Below, in pieces: positions 1 to 15,000 of a stretch of 64,000 nucleotides of DNA (positions within the stretch are counted from its first letter, which is position 1; each line of letters starts with the position of its first letter). The position numbers were made by a program, and so were the translations under genes. The DNA is taken from contig OX030955.1 of assembly GCA_943735955.1 (NCBI GenBank), positions 13,295,383-13,359,382 on the forward strand, written 5' to 3'. The stretch comes from Piscicola geometra (lineage: Eukaryota > Annelida > Clitellata > Hirudinida > Piscicolidae). The notes beneath the pieces are model-generated. The model made no database searches. It saw nothing but the letters and a program-made list of their open reading frames with translations, and was not told the DNA's origin.

Positions 1-2
1 CA

Positions 3-3000
3 AGTGTGCCAACTGCTGTATCGACAACAGTGCCGACTACTGTATCAATGATGACAACAGAATCAACAAGTGTGCCAACTGCTGTATCGACAACAGTGCC
101 GACTACTGTATCAATGATGACAACAGAATCAACAAGTGTGCCAACTGCTGTATCGACAACAGTGCCGACTACTGTATCAATGATGACAACAGAATCAACA
201 AGTGTGCCAACTGCTGTATCGACAACAGTGCCGACTACTGTATTAATGATGACAACAGAATCAACAAGTGTGCCAACTGCTGTATCGACAACAGTGCCGA
301 CTACTGTATCAATGATGAAAACAGAATCAACAAGTGTGCCAACTGCTGTATCGACAACAGTGCCGACTACTGTATCAATGATGACAACAGAATCAACAAG
401 TGTGCCAACTGCTGTATCGACAACAGCGCCGACTACTGTATCAATGATGACAACAGAATCAACAAGTGTGCCAACTGCTGTATCGACAACAGTGCCGACT
501 ACTGTATCAATGATGACAACAGAATCAACAAGTGTGCCAACTGCTGTATCGACAACAGTGCCGACTACTGTATCAATGATGACAACAGAATCAACAAGTG
601 TGCCAACTGCTGTATCGACAACAGTGCCGACTACTGTATCAATGATGACAACAGAATCAACAAGTGTGCCAACTGCTGTATCGACAACAGTGCCGACTAC
701 TGTATTAATGATGACAACAGAATCAACAAGTGTGCCAACTGCTGTATCGACAACAGTGCCGACTACTGTATCAATGATGACAACAGAATCAACAAGTGTG
801 CCAACTGCTGTATCGACAGCAAAGCCGACTACTGTATCAATGATGACAACAGAATCAACAAGTGTGCCAACAACTGTATCGACAACAGTGCCGACTACTG
901 TATCAATGATGAAAACAGAATCAACAAGTGTGCCAACTGCTGTATCGACAACAGTGCCGACTACTGTATCAATGATGACAACAGAATCAACAAGTGTGCC
1001 AACTGCTGTATCGACAACAGTGCCGACTATTGTATCAATGATGACAACAGAATCAACAAGTGTGCCAACAGCTGTATCGACAACAGTGCCGACTACTGTA
1101 TCAATGATGACAACAGAATCAACAAGTGTGCCAACTGCTGTATCGACAACAGTGCCGACTACTGTATCAATGATGACAACAGAATCAACAAGTGTGCGAA
1201 CTGCTGTATCGACAACAGCGCCGACTACTGTATCAATGATGACAACAGAATCAACAAGTGTGCCAACTGCTGTATCGACAACAGTGCCGACTACTGTATC
1301 AATGATGCCAACAGAATCAACAAGTGTGCCAACTGCTGTATCGACAACAGTGCCGACTACTGTATCAATGATGACAACAGAATCAACAAGTGTGCCAACT
1401 GCTGTATCGACAACAGTGCCGACTACTGTATCAATGATGACAACAGAATCAACAAGTGTACCAACTGCTGTATCGACAACAGTACCGACTACTGTATCAA
1501 TGATGACAACAAAATCAACAAGTGTGCCAACTGCTGTATCGACAACAGTGCCGACTACTGTATCAATGATGACAACAGAATCAACAAGTGTGCCAACTGC
1601 TGTATCGACAACAGTGCCGACTAATGTATCAATGATGACAACAGAATCAACAAGTGTGCCAACTGCTGTATCGACAACAGTGCCGACTATGGTATCAATG
1701 ATGACAACAGAATCAACAAGTGTGCCAACTGCTGTATCGACAACAGTGCCGACTACTGTATCATTGATGACAACAGAATCAACAAGTGTGCCAACTGCTG
1801 TATCGACAACAGTGCCGACTACTGTATCAATGATGACAACAGAATCAACAAGTGTGCCAACTGCTGTATCGACAACAGTGCCGACTACTGTATCAATGAT
1901 GACAACAGAATCAACAAGTGTGCCAACTGCTGTATCGACAACAGTGCCGACTACTGTATCAATGATGACAACAGAATCAACAAGTGTGCGAACTGCTGTA
2001 TCGACAACAGCGCCGACTACTGTATCAATGATGACAACAGAATCAACAAGTGTGCCAACTGCAGTATCGACAACAGTGCCGACTACTGTATCAATGATGA
2101 CAACAGAATCAACAAGTGTGCCAACTGCTGTATCGACAACAGTGCCGACTACTGTATCAATGATGACAACAGAATCAACAAGTGTACCAACTGCTGTATC
2201 GACAACAGTACCGACTACTGTATCAATGATGACAACAAAATCAACAAGTGTGCCAACTGCTGTATCGACAACAGCGCCGACTACTGTATCAATGATGACA
2301 ACAGAATCAACAAGTGTGCCAACTGCTGTATCGACAACAGTGCCGACTACTGTATCAATGATGACAACAGAATCAACAAGTGTGCCAACTGCTGTATCGA
2401 CAACAGTGCCGACTACTGTATCAATGATGACAACAGAATCAACAAGTGTGCCAACTGCTGTATCGACAACAGTGCCGACTACTGTATCAATGATGACAAC
2501 AGAATCAACAAGTGTGCCAACTGCTGTATCGACAACAGTGCCGACTACTGTATCAATGATGACAACAGAATCAACAAGTGTGCCAACTGCTGTATCGACA
2601 ACAGTGCCGACTACTGTATTAATGATGACAACAGAATCAACAAGTGTGCCAACTGCTGTATCGACAACAGTGCCGACTACTGTATCAATGATGACAACAG
2701 AATCAACAAGTGTGCCAACTGCTGTATCGACAGCAAAGCCGACTACTGTATCAATGATGACAACAGAATCAACAAGTGTGCCAACAACTGTATCGACAAC
2801 AGTGCCGACTACTGTATCAATGATGAAAACAGAATCAACAAGTGTGCCAACTGCTGTATCGACAACAGTGCCGACTACTGTATCAATGATGACAACAGAA
2901 TCAACAAGTGTGCCAACTGCTGTATCGACAACAGTGCCGACTATTGTATCAATGATGACAACAGAATCAACAAGTGTGCCAACAGCTGTATCGACAACAG

Positions 3001-6000
3001 TGCCGACTACTGTATCAATGATGACAACAGAATCAACAAGTGTGCCAACTGCTGTATCGACAACAGTGCCGACTACTGTATCAATGATGACAACAGAATC
3101 AACAAGTGTGCGAACTGCTGTATCGACAACAGCGCCGACTACTGTATCAATGATGACAACAGAATCAACAAGTGTGCCAACTGCTGTATCGACAACAGTG
3201 CCGACTACTGTATCAATGATGACAACAGAATCAACAACTGTGCCAACTGCTGTATCGACAACAGTGCCGACTACTGTATCAATGATGACAACAGAATCAA
3301 CAAGTGTGCCAACTGCTGTATCGACAACAGTGCCGACTACTGTATCAATGATGACAACAGAATCAACAAGTGTACCAACTGCTGTATCGACAACAGTACC
3401 GACTACTGTATCAATGATGACAACAAAATCAACAAGTGTGCCAACTGCTGTATCGACAACAGTGCCGACTACTGTATCAATGATGACAACAGAATCAACA
3501 AGTGTGCCAACTGCTGTATCGACAACAGTGCCGACTAATGTATCAATGATGACAACAGAATCAACAAGTGTGCCAACTGCTGTATCGACAACAGTGCCGA
3601 CTATTGTATCAATGATGACAACAGAATCAACAAGTGTGCCAACTGCTGTATCGACAACAGTGCCGACTACTGTATCATTGATGACAACAGAATCAACAAG
3701 TGTGCCAACTGCTGTATCGACAACAGTGCCGACTACTGTATCAATGATGACAACAGAATCAACAAGTGTGCCAACTGCTGTATCGACAACAGTGCCGACT
3801 ACTGTATCAATGATGACAACAGAATCAACAAGTGTGCCAACTGCTGTATCGACAACAGTGCCGACTACTGTATCAATGATGACAACAGAATCAACAAGTG
3901 TGCCAACTGCTGTATCGACAACAGCGCCGACTACTGTATCATTGATGACAACAGAATCAACAAGTGTGCCAACTGCTGTATCGACAACAGTGCCGACTAA
4001 TGTATCAATGATGACAACAGAATCAACAAGTGTGCCAACTGCTGTATCGACACCAGTGCCGACTATTGTATCAATGATGACAACAGAATCAACAAGTGTG
4101 CCAACTGCTGTATCGACAACAGTGCCGACTAATGTATCAATGATGACAAAAGAATCAACAAGTGTGCCAACTGCTGTATCGACAACAGTGCCGACTATTG
4201 TATCAATGATGACAACAGAATCAACAAGTGTGCCAACTGCTGTATCGACAACAGTGCCGACTACTGTATCATTGATGACAACAGAATCAACAAGTGTGCC
4301 AACTGCTGTATCGACAACAGTGCCGACTACTGTATCAATGATTACAACAGAATCAACAAGTGTGCCAACTGCTGTATCGACAACAGTGCCGACTACTGTA
4401 TCAATAATGACAACAGAATCAACAAGTGTGCCAACTGCTGTATCGACAACAGCGCCGACTACTGTATCAATGATGACAACAGAATCAAAAAGTGTGCCAA
4501 CTGCTGTATCGACAACAGTGCCGACTACTGTATCAATGATGACAACAGAATCAACAAGTGTGCCAACTGCAGTATCAACAACAGTGCCGACTACTGTATC
4601 AATGATGACAACAGAATCAACAAGTGTGCCAACTGCTGTATCGACAACAGTGCCGACTACTGTATCAATGATGACAACAGAATCAACAAGTGTGCCAACT
4701 GCTGTATCGACAACAGTGCCGACTACTGTATCAATGATGACAACAGAATCAACAAGTGTGCCAACTGCTGTATCGACAACAGTGCCGACTACTGTATCAA
4801 TGATGACAACAGAATCAACAAGTGTGCCAACTGCTGTATCGACAACAGTGCCGACTACTGTATCAATGATGACAACAGAATCAACAAGTTTGCCAACTGC
4901 TGTATCGACAACACCGCCGACTACTGTATCAATGATGACAACAGAATCAACAAGTGTGCCAACTGCTGTATCGACAACAGTGCCGACTACTGTATCAATG
5001 ATGACAACAGAATCAACAAGTGTGCCAACTGCTGTATCGACAACAGTGCCGTTTACTGTATTAATGATGACAACAGAATCAACAAGTGTGCCAACTGCTG
5101 TATCGACAACAGTGCCGACTACTGTATCAATGATGACAACAGAATCAACAAGTGTGCCAACTGCTGAATCGACAACAGTGCCGACTACTGTATCAATGAT
5201 GACAACAGAATCAACAAGTGTGCCAACTGCTGTATCGACAACAGTGCCGACTACTGTATTAATGATGACAACAGAATCAACAAGTGTGCCAACTGCTGTA
5301 TCGACAACAGTGCCGACTACTGTATCAATGATGACAACAGAATCAACAAGTGTACCAACTGCTGTATCGACAACAGTACCGACTACTGTATCAATGATGA
5401 CAACAGAATCAACAAGTGTGCCAACTGCTGTATCGACAACAGTGCCGACTACTGTATCAATGATGACAACAGAATCAACAAGTGTGCCAACTGCTGTATC
5501 GACAACTGTGCCGACTACTGTATCAATGATGACAACAGAATCAACAAGTGTGCCAACTGATGTATCGACAACAGTGCCGACTACTGTATCAATGATGACA
5601 ACAGAATCAACAAGTGTGCCAACTGCTGTATCGACAACAGCGCCGACTACTGTATCAATGATGACAACAGAATCAACAAGTGTGCCAACTGCTGTATCGA
5701 CAACAGTGCCGACTACTGTATCAATGATGACAACAGAATCAACAAGTGTGCCAACTGCTGTATCGACAACAGTGCCGACTACTGTATCAATGATGACAAC
5801 AGAATCAACAAGTGTGCCAACTGCTGTATCGACAACAGTGCCGACTACTGCATTAATGATGACAACAGAATCAACAAGTGTGCCAACAACTGTATCGACA
5901 ACAGTGCCGACTACTGTATCAATGATAAAAACAGAATCAACAAGTGTGCCAACTGCTGTATCGACAACAGCGCCGACTACTGTATCAATGATAAAAACAG

Positions 6001-9000
6001 AATCAACAAGTGTGCCAACTGCTGTATCGACAACAGTACCGACTACTGTATCAATGATGACAACAGAATCAACAAGTGTGCCAACTGCTGTATCGACAAC
6101 AGTGCCGACTACTGTATCAATGATGACAACAGAATCAACAAGTGTGCCAACTGCTGTATCGACAACTGTGCCGACTACTGTATCAGTGATGACAACAGAA
6201 TCAACAAGTGTGCCAACTGCTGTATCGACAACAGTGCCGACTACTGTATCAATGATGACAACAGAATCAACAAGTGTGCCAACTGCTGTATCGACAACAG
6301 CGCCGACTACTGTATCAATGATGACAACAGAATCAACAAGTGTGCCAACTGCTGTATCGACAACAGTGCCGACTACTGTATCAATGATGACAACAGAATC
6401 AACAAGTGTGCCAACTGCTGTATCGACAACAGTGCCGACTACTGTATCAATGATGACAACAGAATCAACAAGTGTGCCAACTGCTGTATCGACAACAGTG
6501 CCGACTACTGCATTAATGATGACAACAGAATCAACAAGTGTGCCAACAACTGTATCGACAACAGTGCCGACTACTGTATCAATGATAAAAACAGAATCAA
6601 CAAGTGTGCCAACTGCTGTATCGACAACAGTGCCGACTACTGTATCAATGATGACAACAGAATCAACAAGTGTGCCAACTGCTGTATCGACAACAGTGCC
6701 GACTATTGTATCAATGATGACAACAGAATCAACAAGTGTGCCAACTGCTGTATCGACAACAGTGCCGACTACTGTATCAATGATGACAACAGAATCAACA
6801 AGTGTGCCAACTGCTGTATCGACAACAGTGCCGACTACTGTATCAATGATGATAACAGAATCAACAAGTGTGCCAACTGCTGTATCGACAACAGTGCCGA
6901 CTACTGTATCAATGATGACAACAGAATCAACAAGTGTGCCAACTGCTGTATCGACAACAGTGCCGACTACTGTATCAATGATGACAACAGAATCAACAAG
7001 TGTGCCAACTGCTGTATCGACAACAGTGCCGACTACTGTATCAATGATGATAACAGAATCAACAAGTGTGCCAACTGCTGTATCGACAACAGTGCCAACT
7101 ACTGTATCAATGATGACAACAGAATCAACAAGTGTGCCAACTGGTGTATCGACAACAGCGCCGACTACTGTATCAATGATGACAACAGAATCAACAAGTG
7201 TGCCAACTGCTGTATCGACAACAGTGCCGACTACTGTATCAATGATGACAACAGAATCAACAAGTGTGCCAACTGCTGTATCGACAACAGCGCCGACTAC
7301 TGTATCAATGATGACAACAGAATCAACAAGTGTGCCAACTGCTGTATCGACAACAGTGCCGACTACTGTATCAATGATGACAACAGAATCAACAAGTGTG
7401 CCAACTGCTGTTTCGACAACAGTGCCGACTACTGTATCAATGATGACAACAGAATCAACAAGTGTGCCAACTGCTGTATCGACAACAGTGCCGACTACTG
7501 TATCAATGATGACAACAGAATCAACAAGTGTGCCAACTGCTGTATCGACAACAGTGCCGACTACTGTATCAATGATGACAACAGAATCAACAAGTGTGCC
7601 AACTGCTGTATCGACAACAGTGCCGACTACTGTATTAATGATGACAACAGAATCAACAAGTGTGCCAACTGCTGTATCGACAACAGTGCCGACTACTGTA
7701 TCAATGATGACAACAGAATCAACAAGTGTGCCAACTGCTGTATCGACAACAGTGCCGACTACTGTATCAATGATGACAACAGAATCAACAAGTGTGCCAA
7801 CAACTGTATCGACAACAGTGCCGACTACTGTATCAATGATGAAAACAGAATCAACAAGTGTGCCAACTGCTGTATCGACAACAGTGCCGACTACTGTATC
7901 AATGATGAAAACAGAATCAACAAGTGTGCCAACTGCTGTATCGACAACAGTGCCGACTATTGTATCAATGATGACAACAGAATCAACAAGTGTGCCAACT
8001 GCTGTATCGACAACAGTGCCGACTACTGTATCAATGATGACAACAGAATCAACAAGTGTGCCAACTGCTGTATCGACAACAGTGCCGACTACTGAATCAA
8101 TGATGACAACAGAATCAACAAGTGTGCCAACTGCTGTATCGACAACAGTGCCGGCTACTGTATCAATGATGACAACAGAATCAACAAGTGTGCCAACTGC
8201 TGTATCGACAACAGTGCCGACTATTGTATCAATGATGTCAACAGAATCAACAAGTGGGCCTACTGCTGTATCGACAACAGTGCCGACTACTGTATCAATG
8301 ATAAAAACAGAATCAACAAGTGTGCCAACTGCTGTATCGACAACAGTGCCGACTACTGTATCAATGATGACAACAGAATCAACAAGTGTGCCAACTGCTG
8401 TATCGACAACAGTGCCGACTATTGTATCAATGATGACAACAGAATCAACAAGTGTGCCAACTGCTGTATCGACAACAGTGCCGACTACTGTATCAATGAT
8501 GACAACAGAATCAACAAGTGTGCCAACTGCTGTATCGACAACAGTGCCGACTACTGTATCAATGATGATAACAGAATCAACAAGTGTGCCAACTGCTGTA
8601 TCGACAACAGTGCCGACTACTGTATCAATGATGACAACAGAATCAACAAGTGTGCCAACTGCTGTATCGACAACAGTGCCGACTACTGTATCAATGATGA
8701 CAACAGAATCAACAAGTGTGCCAACTGCTGTATCGACAACAGTGCCGACTACTGTATCAATGATGATAACAGAATCAACAAGTGTGCCAACTGCTGTATC
8801 GACAACAGTGCCAACTACTGTATCAATGATGACAACAGAATCAACAAGTGTGCCAACTGGTGTATCGACAACAGCGCCGACTACTGTATCAATGATGACA
8901 ACAGAATCAACAAGTGTGCCAACTGCTGTATCGACAACAGTGCCGACTACTGTATCAATGATGACAACAGAATCAACAAGTGTGCCAACTGCTGTATCGA

Positions 9001-12000
9001 CAACAGCGCCGACTACTGTATCAATGATGACAACAGAATCAACAAGTGTGCCAACTGCTGTATCGACAACAGTGCCGACTACTGTATCAATGATGACAAC
9101 AGAATCAACAAGTGTGCCAACTGCTGTATCGACAACAGTGCCGACTACTGTATCAATGATGACAACAGAATCAACAAGTGTGCCAACTGCTGTATCGACA
9201 ACAGTGCCGACTACTGTATCAATGATGACAACAGAATCAACAAGTGTGCCAACTGCTGTATCGACAACAGTGCCGGCTACTGTATCAATGATGACAACAG
9301 AATCAACAAGTGTGCCAACTGCTGTATCGACAACAGTGCCGACTATTGTATCAATGATGTCAACAGAATCAACAAGTGGGCCTACTGCTGTATCGACAAC
9401 AGTGCCGACTACTGTATCAATGATAAAAACAGAATCAACAAGTGTGCCAACTGCTGTATCGACAACAGTGCCGACTACTGTATCAATGATGACAACAGAA
9501 TCAACAAGTGTGCCAACTGCTGTATCGACAACAGTGCCGACTATTGTATCAATGATGACAACAGAATCAACAAGTGTGCCAACTGCTGTATCGACAACAG
9601 TGCCGACTACTGTATCAATGATGACAACAGAATCAACAAGTGTGCCAACTGCTGTATCGACAACAGTGCCGACTACTGTATCAATGATGATAACAGAATC
9701 AACAAGTGTGCCAACTGCTGTATCGACAACAGTGCCGACTACTGTATCAATGATGACAACAGAATCAACAAGTGTGCCAACTGCTGTATCGACAACAGTG
9801 CCGACTACTGTATCAATGATGACAACAGAATCAACAAGTGTGCCAACTGCTGTATCGACAACAGTGCCGACTACTGTATCAATGATGATAACAGAATCAA
9901 CAAGTGTGCCAACTGCTGTATCGACAACAGTGCCAACTACTGTATCAATGATGACAACAGAATCAACAAGTGTGCCAACTGGTGTATCGACAACAGCGCC
10001 GACTACTGTATCAATGATGACAACAGAATCAACAAGTGTGCCAACTGCTGTATCGACAACAGTGCCGACTACTGTATCAATGATGACAACAGAATCAACA
10101 AGTGTGCCAACTGCTGTATCGACAACAGCGCCGACTACTGTATCAATGATGACAACAGAATCAACAAGTGTGCCAACTGCTGTATCGACAACAGTGCCGA
10201 CTACTGTATCAATGATGACAACAGAATCAACAAGTGTGCCAACTGCTGTATCGACAACAGTGCCGACTACTGTATCAATGATGACAACAGAATCAACAAG
10301 TGTGCCAACTGCTGTATCGACAACAGTGCCGACTACTGTATCAATGATGACAACAGAATCAACAAGTGTGCCAACTGCTGTATCGACAACAGTGCCGACT
10401 ACTGTATCAATGATGACAACAGAATCAACAAGTGTGCCAACTGCTGTATCGACAACAGTGCCGACTACTGTATTAATGATGACAACAGAATCAACAAGTG
10501 TGCCAACTGCTGTATCGACAACAGTGCCGACTACTGTATCAATGATGACAACAGAATCAACAAGTGTGCCAACTGCTGTATCGAAAACAGTGCCGACTAC
10601 TGTATCAATGATGACAACAGAATCAACAAGTGTGCCAACAACTGTATCGACAACAGTGCCGACTACTGTATCAATGATGAAAACAGAATCAACAAGTGTG
10701 CCAACTGCTGTATCGACAACAGTGCCGACTACTGTATCAATGATGACAACAGAATCAACAAGTGTGCCAACTGCTGTATCGACAACAGTGCCGACTACTG
10801 AATCAATGATGACAACAGAATCAACAAGTGTGCCAACTGCTGTATCGACAACAGTGCCGGCTACTGTATCAATGATGACAACAGAATCAACAAGTGTGCC
10901 AACTGCTGTATCGACAACAGTGCCGACTATTGTATCAATGATGTCAACAGAATCAACAAGTGGGCCTACTGCTGTATCGACAACAGTGCCGACTACTGTA
11001 TTAATGATGACAACAGAATCAACAAGTGTGCCAACTGCTGTATCGACAACAGTGCCGACTACTGTATCAATGATGACAACAGAATCAACAAGTGTGCCAA
11101 CTGCTGTATCGACAACAGTGCCGACTACTGTATCAATGATGACAACAGAATCAACAAGTGTGCCAACAACTGTATCGACAACAGTGCCGACTACTGTATC
11201 AATGATGAAAACAGAATCAACAAGTGTGCCAACTGCTGTATCGACAACAGTGCCGACTACTGTATCAATGATGACAACAGAATCAACAAGTGTGCCAACT
11301 GCTGTATCGACAACAGTGCCGACTATTGTATCAATGATGACAACAGAATCAACAAGTGTGCCAACTGCTGTATCGACAACAGTGCCGACTACTGTATCAA
11401 TGATGACAACAGAATCAACAAGTGTGCCAACTGCTGTATTGACAACAGTGCCGACTACTGTATCAATGATGACAACAGAATCAACAAAGGTGCCAACTGC
11501 TGTATCGACAACAGTGCCGACTACTGTATCAATGATGACAACAGAATCAACAAGTGTGCCAACTGCTGTATCGACAACAGTGCCGACTACTTTATCAATG
11601 ATGACAACAGAATCAACAAGTGTCCCAACTGCTGTATCGACAACAGTGCCGACTACTGTATCAATGATGACAACAGAATCAACAAGTGTGCCAACTGCTG
11701 TATCGACAACAGTGCCGACTACTGTATCAATGATGACAACAGAATCAACAAGTGTGCCAACTGCTGTATCGACAACAGTGCCGACTACTGTATCAATGAT
11801 GACAACAGAATCAACAAGTGTGCCAACAACTGTATCGACAACAGTGCCGACTACTGTATCAATGATGAAAACAGAATCAACAAGTGTGCCAACTGCTGTA
11901 TCGACAACAGTGCCGACTACTGTATCAATGATGACAACAGAATCAACAAGTGTGCCAACTGCTGTATCGACAACAGTGCCGACTATTGTATCAATGATGA

Positions 12001-15000
12001 CAACAGAATCAACAAGTGTGCCAACTGCTGTATCGACAACAGTGCCGACTACTGTATCAATGATGACAACAGAATCAACAAGTGTGCCAACTGCTGTATT
12101 GACAACAGTGCCGACTACTGTATCAATGATGACAACAGAATCAACAAAGGTGCCAACTGCTGTATCGACAACAGTGCCGACTACTGTATCAATGATGACA
12201 ACAGAATCAACAAGTGTGCCAACTGCTGTATCGACAACAGTGCCGACTACTTTATCAATGATGACAACAGAATCAACAAGTGTCCCAACTGCTGTATCGA
12301 CAACAGTGCCGACTACTGTATCAATGATGACAACAGAATCAACAAGTGTGCCAACTGCTGTATCGACAACAGTGCCGACTACTGTATCAATGATGACAAC
12401 AGAATCAACAAGTGTGCCAACTGCTGTATCGACAACAGTGCCGACTACTGTATCAATGATGACAACAGAATCAACAAGTGTGCCAACAACTGTATCGACA
12501 ACAGTGCCGACTACTGTATCAATGATGAAAACAGAATCAACAAGTGTGCCAACTGCTGTATCGACAACAGTGCCGACTATTGTATCATTGATGACAACAG
12601 AATCAACAAGTGTGCCAACTGCTGTATCGACAACAGTGCCGACTACTGAATCAATGATGACAACAGAATCAACAAGTGTGCCAACTGCTGTATCGACAAC
12701 AGTGCCGACTACTGAATCAATGATGACAACAGAATCAACAAGTGTGCCAACTGCTGTATCGACAACAGTGCCGACTACTGTATCAATGATGACAACAGAA
12801 TCAACAAGTGTGCCAACTGCTGTATCGACAACAGTGCCGACTACTGTATCAATGATGACAACAGAATCAACAAGTGTGCCAACTGCTGTATCGACAACAG
12901 CGCCGACTACTGTATCAATGATGACAACAGAATCAACAAAGGTGCCAACTGCTGTATCGACAACAGTGCCGACTATTGTATCAATGATGACAACAGAATC
13001 AACAAGTGCGCCAAATGTTGTATCGACAACAGTGCCGACTACTGTATCAATGATGACAACAGAATCAACAAGTGTGCCAACTGCTGTATCGACAACAGTG
13101 CCGACTACTGTATCAATGATGACAACAGAATCAACAAGTGTGCCAACTGCTGTATCGACAACAGTGCCGACTACTGTATCAATGATGACAACAGAATCAA
13201 CAAGTGTGCCAACTGCTGTATCGACAACAGTGCCGACTACTGTATCAATGATGACAACAGAATCAACAAGTGTGCCAACTGCTGTATCGACAACAGTGCC
13301 GACTACTGTATCAATGATGAAAACAGAATCAACAAGTGTGCCAACTGCTGTATCGACAACAGTGCCGACTACTGTATCAATGATGACAACAGAATCAACA
13401 AGTGTGCCAACAACTGTATCGACAACAGTGCCGACTACTGTATCAATGATGAAAACAGAATCAACAAGTGTGCCAACTGCTGTATCGACAACAGTGCCGA
13501 CTATTGTATCAATGATGACAACAGAATCAACAAGTGTGCCAACTGCTGTATCGACAACAGTGCCGACTACTGAATCAATGATGACAACAGAATCAACAAG
13601 TGTGCCAACTGCTGTATCGACAACAGTGCCGACTACTGAATCAATGATGACAACAGAATCAACAAGTGTGCCAACTGCTGTATCGACAACAGTGCTGACT
13701 ACTGTATCAATGATGAAAACAGAATCAACAAGTGTGCCATCTGCTGTATCGACAACAGTGCCGACTACTGTATCAATGATGACAACAGAATCAACAAGTG
13801 TGCCAACTGCTGTATCGACAACAGCGCCGACTACTGTATCAATGATGACAACAGAATCAACAAAGGTGCCAACTGCTGTATCGACAACAGTGCCGACTAT
13901 TGTATCAATGATGACAACAGAATCAACAAGTGCGCCAAATGTTGTATCGACAACAGTGCCGACTACTGTATCAATGATGACAACAGAATCAACAAGTGTG
14001 CCAACTGCTGTATCGACAACAGTGCCGACTACTGTATCAATGATGACAACAGAATCAACAAGTGTGCCAACTGCTGTATCGACAACAGTGCCGACTACTG
14101 TATCAATGATGACAACAGAATCAACAAGTGTGCCAACTGCTGTATCGACAACAGTGCCGACTACTGTATCAATGATGACAACAGAATCAACAAGTGTGCC
14201 AACAACTGTATCGACAACAGTGCCGACTACTGTATCAATGATGACAACAGAATCAACAAGTGTGCCAACTGCTGTATCGAAAACAGTGCCGACTACTGTA
14301 TCAATGATGACAACAGAATCAACAAGTGTCCCAACTGCTGTATCGACAACAGTGCCGACTACTGTATCAATGATGACAACAGAATCAACAAGTGTGCCAA
14401 CTGCTGTATCGACAATAGTGCCGACTACTGTATCAATGATGACAACAGAATCAACAAGTGTGCTAACTGCTGTATCGACAACAGTGCCGACTACTGTATC
14501 AATGATGACAACAGAATCAACAAGTGTGCCAACAACTGTATCGACAACAGTGCCGACTACTGTATCAATGATGAAAACAGAATCAATAAGTGTGCCAACT
14601 GCTGTATCGACAACAGTGCCGACTACTGTATCAATGATGAAAACAGAATCAACAAGTGTGCCAACTGCTGTATCGACAACAGTGCCGACTATTGTATCAA
14701 TGATGACAACAGAATCAACAAGTGTGCCAACTGCTGTATCGACAACAGTGCCGACTACTGTATCAATGATGACAACAGAATCAACAAGTGTGCCAACTGC
14801 TGTATCGACAACAGTGCCGACTACTGAATCAATGATGACAACAGAATCAACAAGTGTGCCAACTGCTGTATCGACAACAGTGCCGACTACTGTATCAATG
14901 ATGACAACAGAATCAACAAGTGTGCCAACTGCTGTATTGACAACAGTGCCGACTACTGTATCAATGATGACAACAGAATCAACAAGTGTGCCAACTGCTG

